A stretch of 64,000 nucleotides of DNA from Scleroderma bovista (Eukaryota > Basidiomycota > Agaricomycetes > Boletales > Sclerodermataceae). The notes beneath the pieces were generated by a model. It was not told where the DNA came from and searched no databases. It saw nothing but the letters and a program-made list of their open reading frames with translations. Shown here in pieces: positions 11,747-24,200 of the stretch (position 1 is the first letter of the stretch; every line of letters begins with the position of its first letter). The stretch spans positions 1 to 64,000 of the forward strand of contig JAYMGJ010000243.1 of assembly GCA_037178675.1 (NCBI GenBank). Reading direction: 5' to 3'. The position numbers were made by a program, and so were the translations under genes.

Positions 11747-11758
11747 GTCACGCGTGAC
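11747..11758. promoter_or_regulatory. Perfect 12-bp palindrome with ACGCGT core
   Basis: GTCACGCGTGAC at 11747-11758 is its own reverse complement and contains ACGCGT, the core of the yeast MluI cell-cycle box bound by APSES/MBF-type factors. It sits in the 104-bp space between the DUF1764 and SWI1 start codons. Binding is inference; ACGCGT also occurs by chance in coding sequence elsewhere in the window. Confidence 0.4.
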
Positions 11759-11825
11759 TGTTACAGGTCATTGAACGCCAGAAGTCGATCCAGTCGAGGG
11801 TGAGTTGGTCGCTCCGTTGCAAGAC

Positions 11826-14800
11826 ATGCTGTAAGTCGCTACAAGCTACCTGTCTGCCTTATCCTCCAGCTTTTCTCTCCCAGACCTCAGCCTCCTCAGC
11901 AGCTACGGCCCCATAACGCTTCTGGGTCCTCAGCCTTCCTCCCGCAGAATCCCTCCTTCGATTCAACCTTGTACTTCAATCTCGACCCAGATGCAGCCGC
12001 GAAGCAAATGGCTGCCCTCAATGCCGTTGGCCTCCAGAGGCAGCTCACCAATGCCAATAGTCATCAGTCGCTTCCCGCCCCCCACATGCCCATAGGCGGG
12101 ACAACTTCTAGTTCCTTTCTCTCAGGAATGCCCCCCTCCCACAACCAGCACAATTCCTTGCATCAGGCTCCGAATGATACCTCTCATAATATGTCCTTCA
12201 ATCCCACTGTCCCACTCTCTGTTCACCAACCGTCCGGCTACCCAACCCATACTAATGCCAATGTTCAGCCTGCAGCTTCACTCGATACTACAATGCGGTC
12301 AAACTTGGCATCTCGCCAACCACTGAATCCCGCCATGATCAAACAGAAACAACGTGGCTTCCTCTCTAGCCTTGCCGCGTACCACAACAGCCGGGGAGCT
12401 CCTCTTCCTCCCGGTTTGACGGGTGTCCCATACCCATCAAACTACGATCCTAACAATTCACGCTGGAAAAACATTGAGTGTGCAGGCGAGCTCGGCTTCT
12501 TTCGGTTGGGAGGAAAGGATATCGAGTTGGTGAAGTTGTGGGCTATCGTCTTGCAATTTGGTGGAGGTGCAAAGGTATGAGTGTCTCGCATCTATGTAGA
12601 TTTACACTGTTTGTGTAACTGCTTGTTTTAAAACCAGGTTGGACAGCAAAATGGGTGGCCTCAGATTACCCGTCACTTTGATCTTCCTGATGTTCTTCCG
12701 GGGCACCCTTCCACCAACCAGAATACGGCGGTAACACTTGCTAGTTATTACGCAATGATTCTCCAACCTTTTGAAGAAATTTGGAGACGAAGCCTCCATG
12801 AAAAGATGAATAGACCGATTGGAACAGGAGTAGGCGCTGGGGAACCAAACAATGCCCCCAACATTGGCCACCCTCCAGGAACGACGATGCCCGGAGTGGC
12901 CGCTCAAGCGGGGGTTCCTGCTGGCGTTAACAATACGATGAACGTCATGAATCAAGCAGTTTCGGGCAACCAAAACCTAACTACCACAAGTCCACCGGCA
13001 CTTCCAATACAACCATTACCACAGAGTCCTCACCCTCGTCAAGTCACGCCCGGATCAAGCTCTTTCGGCCTATCAGAGTCTTTATCTGGCCCATCGCTTT
13101 CTCAGTCCTTGAGTGGGGGAAATGTCGGCCAAGCCACTGTTAGTACAGTACACGAACAAGACATACCCACTGTGAAACGAAAATTAGAAACGGAGGAGAC
13201 TGACGGTAAGCGAGCAAAAATAAAAACAGGTGAGAGTTGACCATTGACGTGATTCATGTACGTAATAACTTTGAAACAACGATAAGGAGGTGTAAATGTG
13301 CCAGACTCGGTGAGCGCCTATTTTACCTTCTGTCCGCCTCACGCCCATGTTCGTATAGGCTTCATCCATGGACCAACCCCTGCAGTCGACTCCATCCGTT
13401 CCATCTACGTCTTCAGGCGCACCTCCTCCACGGTCGCAGTTTATGAAAGCCAGAATCGAGTATATACCTCTGGCTCGCGAAATCGACCCGTGTGGAGGTC
13501 GGGATTTCAATATGCTGGAGGAAGAGTACCAACGAGCACGGCGGCGGCCATTACGGGATATCAACGAGTGGGGGACCGTGGATATCGAGGCACTCACCAT
13601 GTCTATCCGCTCGCGCCTAACTGTCGAGTTGTCATACGCTCTGACGACCTTGACTCTTTTATCGACGATGAAGGGACCTACACCTGGCTCAGGATTTCCA
13701 ATCGCCCAGTGCACCGATTTGTTGGAGGAGGTGTTGGACCTTCTAGAGGATGAGGCTTTTGGCAGCATCGCAGACGTACAACAACCCCTCCTAGCCAAGG
13801 ATACCCGTATACCGCGTCATCGTGAATTGGTGGCCATGGTGCATGATAACGAATCATTACCCTTTCCAGGATTGAAGGATGGGCAAATACTGAATAAAAA
13901 GGACCAAGGTCCATGGCATCGCCCGGGACATATCGTGCTAACTGTCACCAATATAATCCGAAATTTATCTGTTGTCCCAGATAACGTCCAATTCCTTGCG
14001 AAGCACCAGCGCATGCTGGAGCTCACCTTACGAGTCAGTGGTGTTGTTGCACCTCAAGACGGCGGCCCACCACGTGCGGCTTCACCCTCCCTTACACTCC
14101 CTGAGTTACTCCAGGTCCGCAGAGACACCATCCATTTCCTGAGTAATGTGGCCTCGATGATTTCCTTCCCTGTTGTATCTCCCTATCCTGATTCGACTGT
14201 GCGGATCGTCACTCGGATATTCGAGCTCGTGGCATCTATCCTGGTGGAACCAGCTGACGCCATATCGCCGATGCAATCGCTAAAGTTAAGCGGTATTCCA
14301 TTCTCAAATTGCCTGCCTCCATCTCTCCCGGACATTACCCTTGACATCTTCACTCGCATTGCCTACCTGGACCAGAATCGACAAGCGTTTTCCAGAGTCA
14401 TCCCACAGGAATGGATATGGCGCTTACTGGAAACACTGGTCTACCGTCTTCCAGTTTCGGATTCCGACTTTTCTTTCCTTGCACGAGAAGCGTGGTTATC
14501 CTACCTGGTGAAGGTTACGATGGCAATATATGTTATCGCTTTCTTTTCCCCCCCTGAATTGAAGAAACGAATCAAATCGGATAAATCTCTACGGTTCTCG
14601 CAGGTCATGATCCGGATGGTGCAGAGGTTCCTCACCACTAGCTCGGCAACTGAAGCCCGCAGCTGGTTTATGGAAACTGCACGTAGGGCAATCGAAGCAA
14701 TGAAGGTTGTCGATGATGGCGAGGACGCATTTGATACGTCCCATTCGGCTCAACCAACCCTTGCTTTTGGGATGGGCTTTGAGGAATCGGGGGAATCAAT

Positions 14801-14921
14801 AGTGGAAAGGGGAACAGGGATGTTGGCCGGTCGTCGTGACCTTGCATGGGAGCTACTAATGCAGCGGGATTTGGACCCTGTACTGTTTGCAGAGCTTGAG
14901 AGTCTAACAAGGGTGGAATGA
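11826..14921 (+). CDS. SWI1: SWI1-like ARID subunit of SWI/SNF complex
   Basis: The proposed start codon sits in a 5-nt coding exon (11826-11830). The next exon (11884-12574) encodes a Gln/Pro/Asn/Ser-rich activation-type region. An ARID DNA-binding domain follows: KQRGFLSSLAAYHNSRGAPL, LGGKDIELVKLWAIVLQFGG, NGWPQITRHFDLPDVLPG, TLASYYAMILQPFEE. A low-complexity linker ends in VKRKLETEETDGKRAKIK, then a 23-nt exon (13287-13309) encodes GVNVPDS. The last exon (13359-14921) is a helical SWI1/BAF250-type C-terminus with LSYALTTLTLLSTMKGPTPG, IIRNLSVVPDNVQFLAKHQR and DTIHFLSNVASMISFPVVSP. The role is targeting of SWI/SNF remodelling. The 5-nt first exon needs cDNA support. Confidence 0.88.
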
Positions 14922-15094
14922 CACTTTCATGTCATGATGTATATAGGTTTTTTTGGCTATTTGTTCACTATACAGCTGTTGTACGTAGTCGACATCAAGC
15001 ATCCTAGTATTCGTGTTGTGGGGCGAACGAAGGTGCTGCTCGGAGTTCATTCGCTATATCCTCCTTACCATCACCACAGCCTCCATAACTTTCC

Positions 15095-17133
15095 ATGCCT
15101 GCAGAACTCGCTCCCCCTCCCCTGTACTCACAACACGAGGAGCCGTTCCCTTGTACTAATGGCCCAGAAACGCCCGGTGTACAAATACTCATTGTGCCCG
15201 CTGCAGACGGCACAACCTTTCAGAAAGGCTACCTTGGTGCAGAGGGAGAACACGCAGCCATCGAAGGAGAAATCCACCTCAAGGGTGTTCAACCAGGGCT
15301 GTGGAAGAAAGTGTCAGTCGCTTTCCTACTCATCGTCTAGGGTACTCATGGGAACAAACGAACGAAAGGTCTGTCACTTTGCGTACCACGGAGACCGCTT
15401 GTGGTCAGTCGATCGAACTGGGTTCATCTACAGTTGACTTGATATCACACTCGCCGATTTCTGAATCTGAAGCCATGCCGACCTCCATCCCTTTTTCCAT
15501 ACCGCTCATGGCTGATGCACCACAGTGCATACATACTCCACAATCCGCATTGATCCATACTCTTACAGCGACGGTGCACCCCGTCGATCCTGCGGCGAAT
15601 CCTATCATATCAAAGGATGTCGTCGTCCACACCAGACGTTTTACTTTACACACGCATGCAGTAGAGATATCACCCGAAACTCATGTGCTCGACGGGCCCG
15701 TGTGTGTCGAGGCCGAAGTTCCTAGATCAACTTTCGTGGTTGGGGAACCCATTCCGGTGTATATTACCATACCACCCCCCAACTGGGAGCTGGTGTTGGA
15801 CGGCGGTCTCGGGCTCCGTAATGTCAAAGTGGAACTGGTACGGTTTGTCGAGGCAAGCAGTGATGGCGACTGCGATGGAATCGGAGGTTCGACTATCGTA
15901 GAACAAACCAACGATATCCTCCAGGATCCACTGGACGGCCCATCTTCGGCGATACACTTCCTGTCGCAGAAATCAAGCAGCGCCTCATTAGATACTTCGT
16001 CGTTTCCGCAGGGCTGCGGCATTTTTCGCAAGACCACTCTTTCGCGGTCCGGGGCGTCTTGCAGGTTTCATAGATTGAAAGCCGTTCGTCTACGTTTTAT
16101 TCTATATCAGCCATCCGCCTCTTCATCACCATCAGGGCACGCATCCTCTTTACATTTAACCGACCATAACTATGTGGAGTCAGATTCACAATGCATGTCC
16201 ATCACTCAGGCCACACTCCTACATCGTGTCTCATTTGGGCTCAACGTCCAGATATCTTTTGTCGACACCGTCAACAGAACTGAGCGATCTGTCATACTGT
16301 CCATCCCTATCGTCATTATCCCTTCTCCTGCTCCTCTTCCAGAGGTCGAAGAATGGGTGGATGCTGCATATCAAAAGAAACACGACCGTCCCCCTGCGAG
16401 GACAGTGCGGCATGAAGATGCCGATTTGTCTGCACCAATGTATCAGGAAGGGGAGGCTGGCCCCAGCTACAGACAGAATGGTGAACCACCACCATTTGAA
16501 GACAGAGATGCCCCGCCTCCTCCCTTCTTTGTGTCCACGTCCAACCATCTTCCTACCTTTCAGGAGTCGGAAAATGAAGTTTATATTTCTACGAACTCAG
16601 AAGAACAGTTCGCCACACCACCCGACCCTATGGTCGTTAATGGCGAAGGTGTTCTTTTTGGGTTCTTGGCATCACAACAATTCGACGGGCACTTGGATGC
16701 ACTGCGCCAAACATCTCCGCCGCCTACGGTTGAAGAGTCAGTACAAGATCCGGACGTCACCGATCTCGTTGATGTCGTGCAGCCACGCCAAGCACTAAAC
16801 TTGATGCTCGAGCGGCCAAACAGCTCAACGAGGACGTGTGATTTACCGCCACCGCCGTTACCGGATGATCCGTCTGATCCTCCACCATCCATCGACTCCG
16901 AATTCCGGTCCCTTACTACTCATGGGACTATTCAGTTGCACCCATCGACTGTTGTTCCTCGCCATTCATTTACACAACTGTGCGAACATGAGGATTCCTT
17001 GTCGCCACCACGAGAAATACACCGGCCATCAACGGACCCACACGCTCCCCCTCCTTACCTTACGCCCAACGAACATGAGCAAGTTGCTACGCCTCCACCT
17101 TACATGGACTTTATGCCTCCACATGATCATTAA
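15095..17133 (+). CDS. Alpha-arrestin-like ubiquitin ligase adaptor (PPxY protein)
   Basis: Two exons, intron 15313-15368; phase requires the acceptor just before GTCTGTCACT. The N-terminal arrestin fold includes IEGEIHLKGVQPGLWKKV and VTLRTTETACGQSIELGSST, with the partner half VPRSTFVVGEPIPVYITIPP and ISFVDTVNRTERSVILSIPI. The C-terminal third is disordered and proline-rich. PPxY motifs occur at both ends: PPPLY near residue 9 and PPPY twice near the C-terminus (HAPPPYLTP, TPPPYMDF). In yeast such proteins recruit Rsp5-type HECT ligases to plasma membrane transporters for endocytosis. Cargo is unknown. Length about 660 residues. Confidence 0.8.
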
Positions 17134-17316
17134 ATTGGCTTAGCGTTGTTGGACTTTATCGTCGAGGCGCTACTTTGAATTGAGATTGGATGACTGTCCA
17201 GAAAGGCATGATTGCTGGTGGAGTGTACGTAATTGTGACCGCATAGATAAAAGGATAGCGAAACAGCAGCGATAGGCAATATTCATATAATCAAGTAACG
17301 CTAAAAACGCTATCCA

Positions 17317-18364
17317 CTAGCAATGGCACCCATCTGTGACCTTGGCCTGGTTCTCCTGCAAGTTAACATTACCTTCTTGTCGTGACCCTCCGTTACGGCC
17401 ACCCTGAGTACCATTTCTACCTGTTCCACGGGAAGCCACAATCTGGTCAAGAGGTATCTTTTTGGCTGAGTATAGTTCATTTGTCAGAGCAGGCGGTAGA
17501 ATCTCAAAGGCACTACGTACCTATTTCAGTGAAGATCTCCACAATCCCCTCGCCAGTCTTTGCACTAGTCTCAAAGAACAACAGCCCAGCTTCAGTAGCA
17601 TAGGCTTGTGCCTCTTCGCGAGGTACCTGGCGCAGAGATTCCGATTCCTCGCCGTTAGGACTAGGTGCTTCCCCAGGAGTTGCAGTCGCATCATCCGCTT
17701 CATCCTCGGATTCTGAGGTAAATGCTGCGCCGGAGGTTGAGGTGGATAGTTGTACCAAGTCTATCTTGTTGCCCGTCAGTGCGATGACGATATTGGGGTT
17801 GGCTTGTCTTTGGAGCTCTTTCACCCATGTCTTTGCCTTGTCTAGACTGGTAGCTTTCGTGACATCATAGACAACCACCGCCGCCTGAGCATTGCGATAG
17901 TACATGGGCTGCGGGGAGTCAGTGTAAAAGCAGCTAACAAATGGAATGTCCTATACTTACAGCCAGTGAATGGAAACGCTCCTGACCAGCAGTATCCCAA
18001 ATTTCGTAACGTAAGACACGGTCCTCCACACGACACTTCTGTGTCAGAAATGCAGCACCAATTGTTGGTTCCTTGTTGGGTTGGAACTCGTTATTGACCT
18101 GGATGGACAGCAGTCTGTGTAACCGTGTGCACCATCATGCTACCTTGCACTGTCACTCACAAAACGAAGAACTACAGATGACTTCCCAACTGCCGCCTCA
18201 CCTGCAGAACAGCATGTCAATAGTCTGAGAGGACCAAAGGGCCTTTGGGTTTGGAAATCCCGAGACACTTTCGGGGGCAAGATTAATGTAAGGGGAAACA
18301 TACCGAGAAGGACTAGCTTGACCTGTATAGATCTGTCTGTAGCTCCTGAGGCAGCGTCGGTCAT
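17317..18364 (-). CDS. YPT5: Rab5-family GTPase (Vps21/Ypt5)
   Basis: About five exons. The protein starts [20 protein letters not shown]; the P-loop [15 protein letters not shown] is split by an intron. Then come effector region [17 protein letters not shown], switch [29 protein letters not shown] (base recognition) and [10 protein letters not shown]. The tail ends GCHC, a CxC double-cysteine site for geranylgeranylation. Rab5 proteins control fusion to and between early endosomes. An acidic Ser/Thr/Glu-rich insert of ~35-40 residues lies between NKIDL and REEAQAYA, where animal Rab5 has only a few residues. It is head-to-head with the CoA ligase gene. Confidence 0.9.
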
Positions 18365-18512
18365 CTTTGAGGTTGGTGGAGTGTGATGAGGAGTTGGAGC
18401 TTGTGCACTGTGCAGTGGCTGCGCCGTTTTTGTTTATGTGCCTTTGTCGCAACTTACTGCTCGGGTACTTGAGTGGTTCAATTGACAGAGGTACTCGGAC
18501 TTGCACCCGACC

Positions 18513-21144
18513 ATGTTAGATACCTCTCCCTTCCAGCCAACGCTGGAGAGCATACCCCCGCCTAATGTTAGCTACCAACTGAAGCAGTTGAAGAATGTGC
18601 CAGTGAACTACCACCCTCTCGTACGCATATTACCCTGAGGTCTGTCTGTCCAAGGTTCTCACTCGCGCCACTAGAACCCCTTCACGTTCATCCTTCGTGC
18701 AGCCCTCATTTACCCAGATAAACTTGCTCTCGCCCATCCAGACGCAAAGGAACCTGCGTTCTATACTTATAGCATATGGAATGTTTCGCCAAATTGATGA
18801 TAGTGTACTGAGGTGACATGCTTTTCCACAGGGCGCAGCGTATTCAGAATTTGGCATATGCCCTGATACAAGCGGGAATCCGCCCGGGAGACCGTGTTGC
18901 CGTATTGTCTCCTAATACGTTAGTTTCCTTCACCCGTCTTCACTCCGTTTTCCGACTCTAATAATATTCTCCAAGGCCCATGATTGCAGGTTTGCCCCTG
19001 TTCGCCATTTCAGTGTGCCTCTCTTGTTGCTCATTACCAAATTCAGACGCGTACTTTGGAGTTATTACTGCTCGTGCCATTGTTACTCCGATAAATACCC
19101 GCCTCACCTCTCAAGAGGTCACTTATATCCTCGATCACAGTGGTGCTAAACTCATATTGGTTGATCGCGAGTGCTTACACTTGCTACCTGCGAACAGGGT
19201 CACAACTATTGTTTGCTGTGACACCGGACGGACTGGTGACCCCTACGAAGAGTTCCTTAGTTCGGGCCGAAAATTCAGTCGGGAAAGAGGATGGGCTGGA
19301 TTGGATGTAGAAGCAGATGAAGAAACTGGTGCAGTCTTATGCTATACGTATGTTATACACGTGAATGCTTCTTTTTGATTTGACTGTCCACCTTTCAGGT
19401 CCGGCACTACTGGCAGAGTATATATGTCCTTTTTGATGCTTGCTCCATCTGAATGTTGTTACAGCCCAAGGGTGTCCTTACCACTCTACGAGGTCACTGG
19501 TCATCCTTTCTCGCTTCTTGATTTGCGCTGATCGTTCCACAGGCTCTTATCTTGCTGCCTTGGGCAATGCCGTTGAGGGACAGTGAGTGATTATGGAGAA
19601 TGACATGCAAAAGTTGACATGGTTCTCTAAGAATCACTCGTGAATCGACGTACTTGTGGTATGTTATCCTAACCAGAAATCTTGACGTCGGTGTGCTGAG
19701 GCGTAACTATAGGGTCCTGCCGATGTTTCATGCAGCGGGGTGGACCTTTCCCTGGGCCAATGTCTTTGCATGTGCGACCCAAGTAGGTGCAACACCACGC
19801 TGAGAACTCCTTGACAATATTTTATGTAGATTATTTTGAAATCGGTCAACTATCATATCATCTGGAAACACTTCCTCCACTCGGGGGTAACTCATTATTG
19901 TGGGGCACCAACCGTTCAGGTCAGTCTCTTAGTTCTGGTGAAGAACTTTCGCACGGAAGTACCCTCCATAACAGATTGGTATTGTCAATTGCTCTGCTGC
20001 ACAACCTCTGACACGACCGATTTCTGCTATAATCGCTGGCTCAGCACCGACAGCACAGGTCATTGGGCAGCTCGAGCAGCTCGGGATCAAACCTGTTCAC
20101 GTTTATGGTTTGACGTAGGCTTTCTTGGTTCTCGGATCCAATCTTCAAGGGTACTGATTTGCATGTTTAATTAACAGCGAGGTGCGCCCTTATTCGTGTT
20201 TTACAATGTCGGGAGTTTGATCCATACTCCAAAGACCTACGGGCCGTTCACACGGTGTTACGACCATTCATTTTGGTCGGAGCTCACCCTTGCTAAGCGA
20301 GCAAGGCTAATGGCTCGCCAGGGCCAGAGTTTTGCTACAGCTCAAGAAGTTAGGGTTGTCTACCCTCCGAAACATGCGGATGATCAAGCTCTAGTGGATG
20401 TGCCAAAGGACGGAAAGACCTTGGGAGAAGTCATCACACGCGGTAACATTGTGATGAAAGAGGTGGGATTGCATGATTCGAAGTGCGTCTGCAGTTGCAA
20501 AGCTCACGATCAGCGCTACTGTAGTACTTTAAGGACCCAGAGGCAACTCGTAAAGCATTTAGAGGTGGTTACTTTAACTCTGGAGACCTTGCTGTGATGC
20601 ATCCGGATGGTGTCATCGCAATAATGGACAGAAGCAAGGATATTATCATCTCCGGCGGAGAGGTGGGAAACAGTTACCGTCTAGATGATGGCGTTATGTA
20701 CTGATGCCATGCACTCCATGTATCAGAATGCATCGAGTCTAGCCATAGAACAAGGTGATTTTTTTTTCTTCACTCAGTCTCGAATTTTGATCGAAATATT
20801 CACCTCAAAGAACTCGCCAGTCATCCTCATGTACTAGAAGTGTCTGTTGTCGCCCGGCCACATCCAAAATGGAGTGAAAGACCGATGGCCTTTGTCATTC
20901 TTCGTCCACAGTTTGCGTCACAGTGGGCCGAAAACCACTTGGGCTTTGAGACAGAGCTCAAAAATCATGCACGCAAATCCCTCCCTGGCTTTGCTTGCCC
21001 AGAATGGGTTCAAGTTGTCGATGAGCTACCAGTGTGTCCGGGACCATTTGCTGATACCAATTCCGATCTAATCCCTTGGCACAGAAAACATCCACTGGGA
21101 AGATCTTGAAGAGTAGTTTGCGTAAAACAGTGGCCAAGCTGTGA
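18513..21144 (+). CDS. AMP-forming acyl/aryl-CoA ligase, probably peroxisomal
   Basis: Roughly 15 short exons. The ANL-superfamily motifs are present but cut by introns: CYT|SGTTGR|PKGVLTT (phosphate-binding motif), [13 protein letters not shown], a region ending [27 protein letters not shown] then KDIIISGGE, and the catalytic-lysine end [19 protein letters not shown]. These enzymes adenylate a carboxylic acid and transfer it to CoA; the sequence resembles medium-chain fatty or aromatic acid ligases, but the substrate cannot be told. The C-terminal AKL fits a type 1 peroxisomal targeting signal. A 14-nt exon at 18976-18989 encodes part of NTPMIADAYFGV. Exon joins between about 19560 and 20200 are approximate. 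Confidence 0.85.
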
Positions 21145-21281
21145 AACACGACTGCTGAATGAGGTATCATGACCATTGGCTAGGTATATATCTACATGTG
21201 CTTGCATAAATAAAATGTATGCAGATAGCGATGATGATGCATGAACTGATTAGAGAACACTAGTTAAACAGACGTGAAAAA

Positions 21282-24200
21282 TCATGGCAGCTTCTCTGGA
21301 CAGAGTCTGAGTATCCGGAATGTACCTACAGTGCGTTCACAGAGGTAAAGATCGTCTCCGCTGCGCCCTAGGAACAGGACCTCATCAGTTACGTCAGAAT
21401 CACCTTCGCCAGAGCCCGTGAAATCGTTTCTGGCGGGGGATTTCCCTGCAGGATAACTGGTCTTCTTAGCAATGTGAACGGTCTTAGTTTTCGATGATAG
21501 TGGTGTGATATCCGATGTCCCTGAATTAATGGGCATGCCAATCTTCCAAGTGAAAGGCACACGCCTACTGATGTTGGAGGGAGGAGGGCAGAAATGCGGT
21601 AAAGAGCTCCGTGATTCATCGGCTGGTTTGAGTAAGGCATCTCCGAAGTCCATGGCTTCCAAGCCACCCTGCCGCATAGCGACGATTACAGAACGGTCCT
21701 TGATGTCAAAGGCCTCCAATCGTTTCACGTCTCCCATGCGTTGCGGGAAGGGTCCAGACACGTCATCTTCGTCGGGACTCCAGACAAATCTCCCCTTCAC
21801 GACCGCCCGTCCTCGAGCATCGACAATTGATGTACTGTGTCCCCCACGTGACGAATAGAACAATGGAGGAGGGCCAAAGTGACGTGGCTGCATGAGAAGA
21901 GACACTGGTGGAAGTAAGGGCTTGGGTGTATCTGACAACAAAGGACCAGATGGAATTGTCGGTGGTGGCGGCGGAGCAGACCGAAATGGATGAACAGGGT
22001 CTACACATTGTAGTCTGAGGTCTTTGAGTAAAATGAACTCCTCGTCTGTCTCCTTTCGAACAGGCAAGTCTGGGGGCAGTAGACCATCTTTGTACCATGC
22101 TTGCATTAAGGTCGCTTGCCAAGGCCCTGGAAATACCAATAAGTAACTTATCTGACTGTTGTAATCTCAGACGCGCACCATGCACATTGCCTCGAGGATC
22201 ACGGTAGCACCACCTCGAGGGAGGGGATGGTGCTGGCATAGGAAGACCAGGAGGGTTGAATTGGATGGTAGCGAGATTGACATTCCCATTTCCACACGTG
22301 TCAGGTTCGTGTTCAGCTCGATAACCAAGGAAATCGGTGTAGGTAGGAGGAATAATGTAATCATCGGAAACAGCCGCAAGCGGGACCTTAGGTGCAAAGG
22401 ACAGCTGCTGAAAGGTCGTGTATGGCCCAATTTGCGCGGACGCGAGGACCACCAATTCTTCCGCATGTGCTAAGGCGGCTTCGTGGGCACTCCCACCAGG
22501 AGTGTGGGATGATTCGTGGGGTTGAATATTAACATTATTCTGTATTGATATCCCCTGATTGGCAGGGCTAATATTGATGTTTGTATCCTCGTCCTCCGCG
22601 ACTGGTGGATCAGTATCGAATATATCGGTCTGGCCCGACCGTATTTCCCGCACTCTGCGACGAGCAGCTCTCCGTTCAGCTCGGCCGATGCGAACCTCGC
22701 GCACCCTTACAGTGGCTGGTTCAAGGCCGAAAACATTCTGGGAAAACATCAAGAACACTTCCACAAGATCATCACCTTGCAGCTGCAGCTCAAGGGATTT
22801 CGGAGAATCAGGGAGTATGAATGTTCGTGATAGACCAAGAGCTGTTCTATAAGTGCCAGCAAACAGCTCCACTTTCTCACCATTCTCGCCGCACAAGATA
22901 GCCAAGAAACTATAGAGAGATTAAGAAGAACGAATGAACCAGGGGCAATGGACAAACCTTTTCTTCTGCGTTTCCACAGCTTTAATCATAAGGGCACCTT
23001 TAGTATCAGGTAATTTGACATATTCTAATTTCGGGGGAGAAGCATGGGGAGTTCCTGGGGTCTGGATGTTACCCCGTCTGGAATCTGCATCCAAACGTTT
23101 CATTGTGAGTGTGGGAGCTCGTTCACCATTTCGCCGCGAACCGAATGCACTGCTAAAAAATCGAGGAAGAATACGGGTGTGTGAAGAAGACCGTGGTAAA
23201 GGTGAGGCAGGCACAGATGGCATTATATCCGAAATTGACGGATGGCCACCAGCAGACGTGGAGGGTCGGCGAGGTGAAGATGTCAGTGCTGTGGACGGTC
23301 GTGATTGAGTAAGGGAACGCGTGAGAGGCCTGCTCTCCTCCTCGGGTATACTGGGCGACGGTGTTGATACAAGTGGTCTCGATAGGCCATCTAATCCATC
23401 GGCACATACACTACCCTGAGATCCGCCGACCGAGAAAATGCCTCCCAGAGTAGACCATCGCCGACGTCGGTCTGCTCGACTGGGAAGTGTGCGAGTATAA
23501 GAAGGTCGAGCATCATGCGCATTTGAGCTTTCATTGTCGCTGCTGAATACAGTAGTAGAGTTTGCGATCAATATAGGTTCTTGAGGTTGAAGTGTCCCAG
23601 CTGGAGGCAGGCCGGGAAGCCTACTTTCTAGGAGGGCTTGAACCAGTGTAATACGTTCACCAGGAACAGAGGCCACATTATCTTCATCATCTTCATCAAC
23701 ATCTGCGTCTGGGGCACCACGTACGCTGCCATTTACGGGGCCGCCTACAGAAGAAGTCCATGTGGAAGTCGAAGGACTTTGTAAAGATGGCCACCGATTG
23801 GACGATATAGGATGAGTTCGGATGGCAAGGGTACCAATATCATTGTGTTGGTCCCCAGGAGGAATGGAACTTGTTCTCTCGTCCAGAGCCTGGCTACCAC
23901 TTGCCCCCGCTGTCAGCATGTCAATGGCTTCGTCATCACTAGCACCCTGCCAGTCCGATAACTTTGCTTCAATGTGGGTTGGTTCCACATTATTCAATGT
24001 TGGGACAGGTGGCGGGACTGCGGGAACTACGACTAACGAACGCGACGACCTCCGGGAACGCACAGATACAGTTGACCTCTCGTTCCCTATGGATGACCGC
24101 CTGTCGGTTGCATGTGTATAAGGAGGCGGTCGACCCACTGGGCGGAGCGACAAGGGTTGCGATGTAGGGGGCCTCGGCTTTTTTGGCATCACTGAGCTGA

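Noticed and set aside
18721..18840. Apparent frame break in the CoA ligase that seemed to need a non-canonical GA-AG intron
   Set aside because: Using the acceptor three codons further downstream (GCGCAG before CGTATTCAG) with the GTTTCG donor restores phase and gives [17 protein letters not shown], so a normal GT-AG intron suffices.
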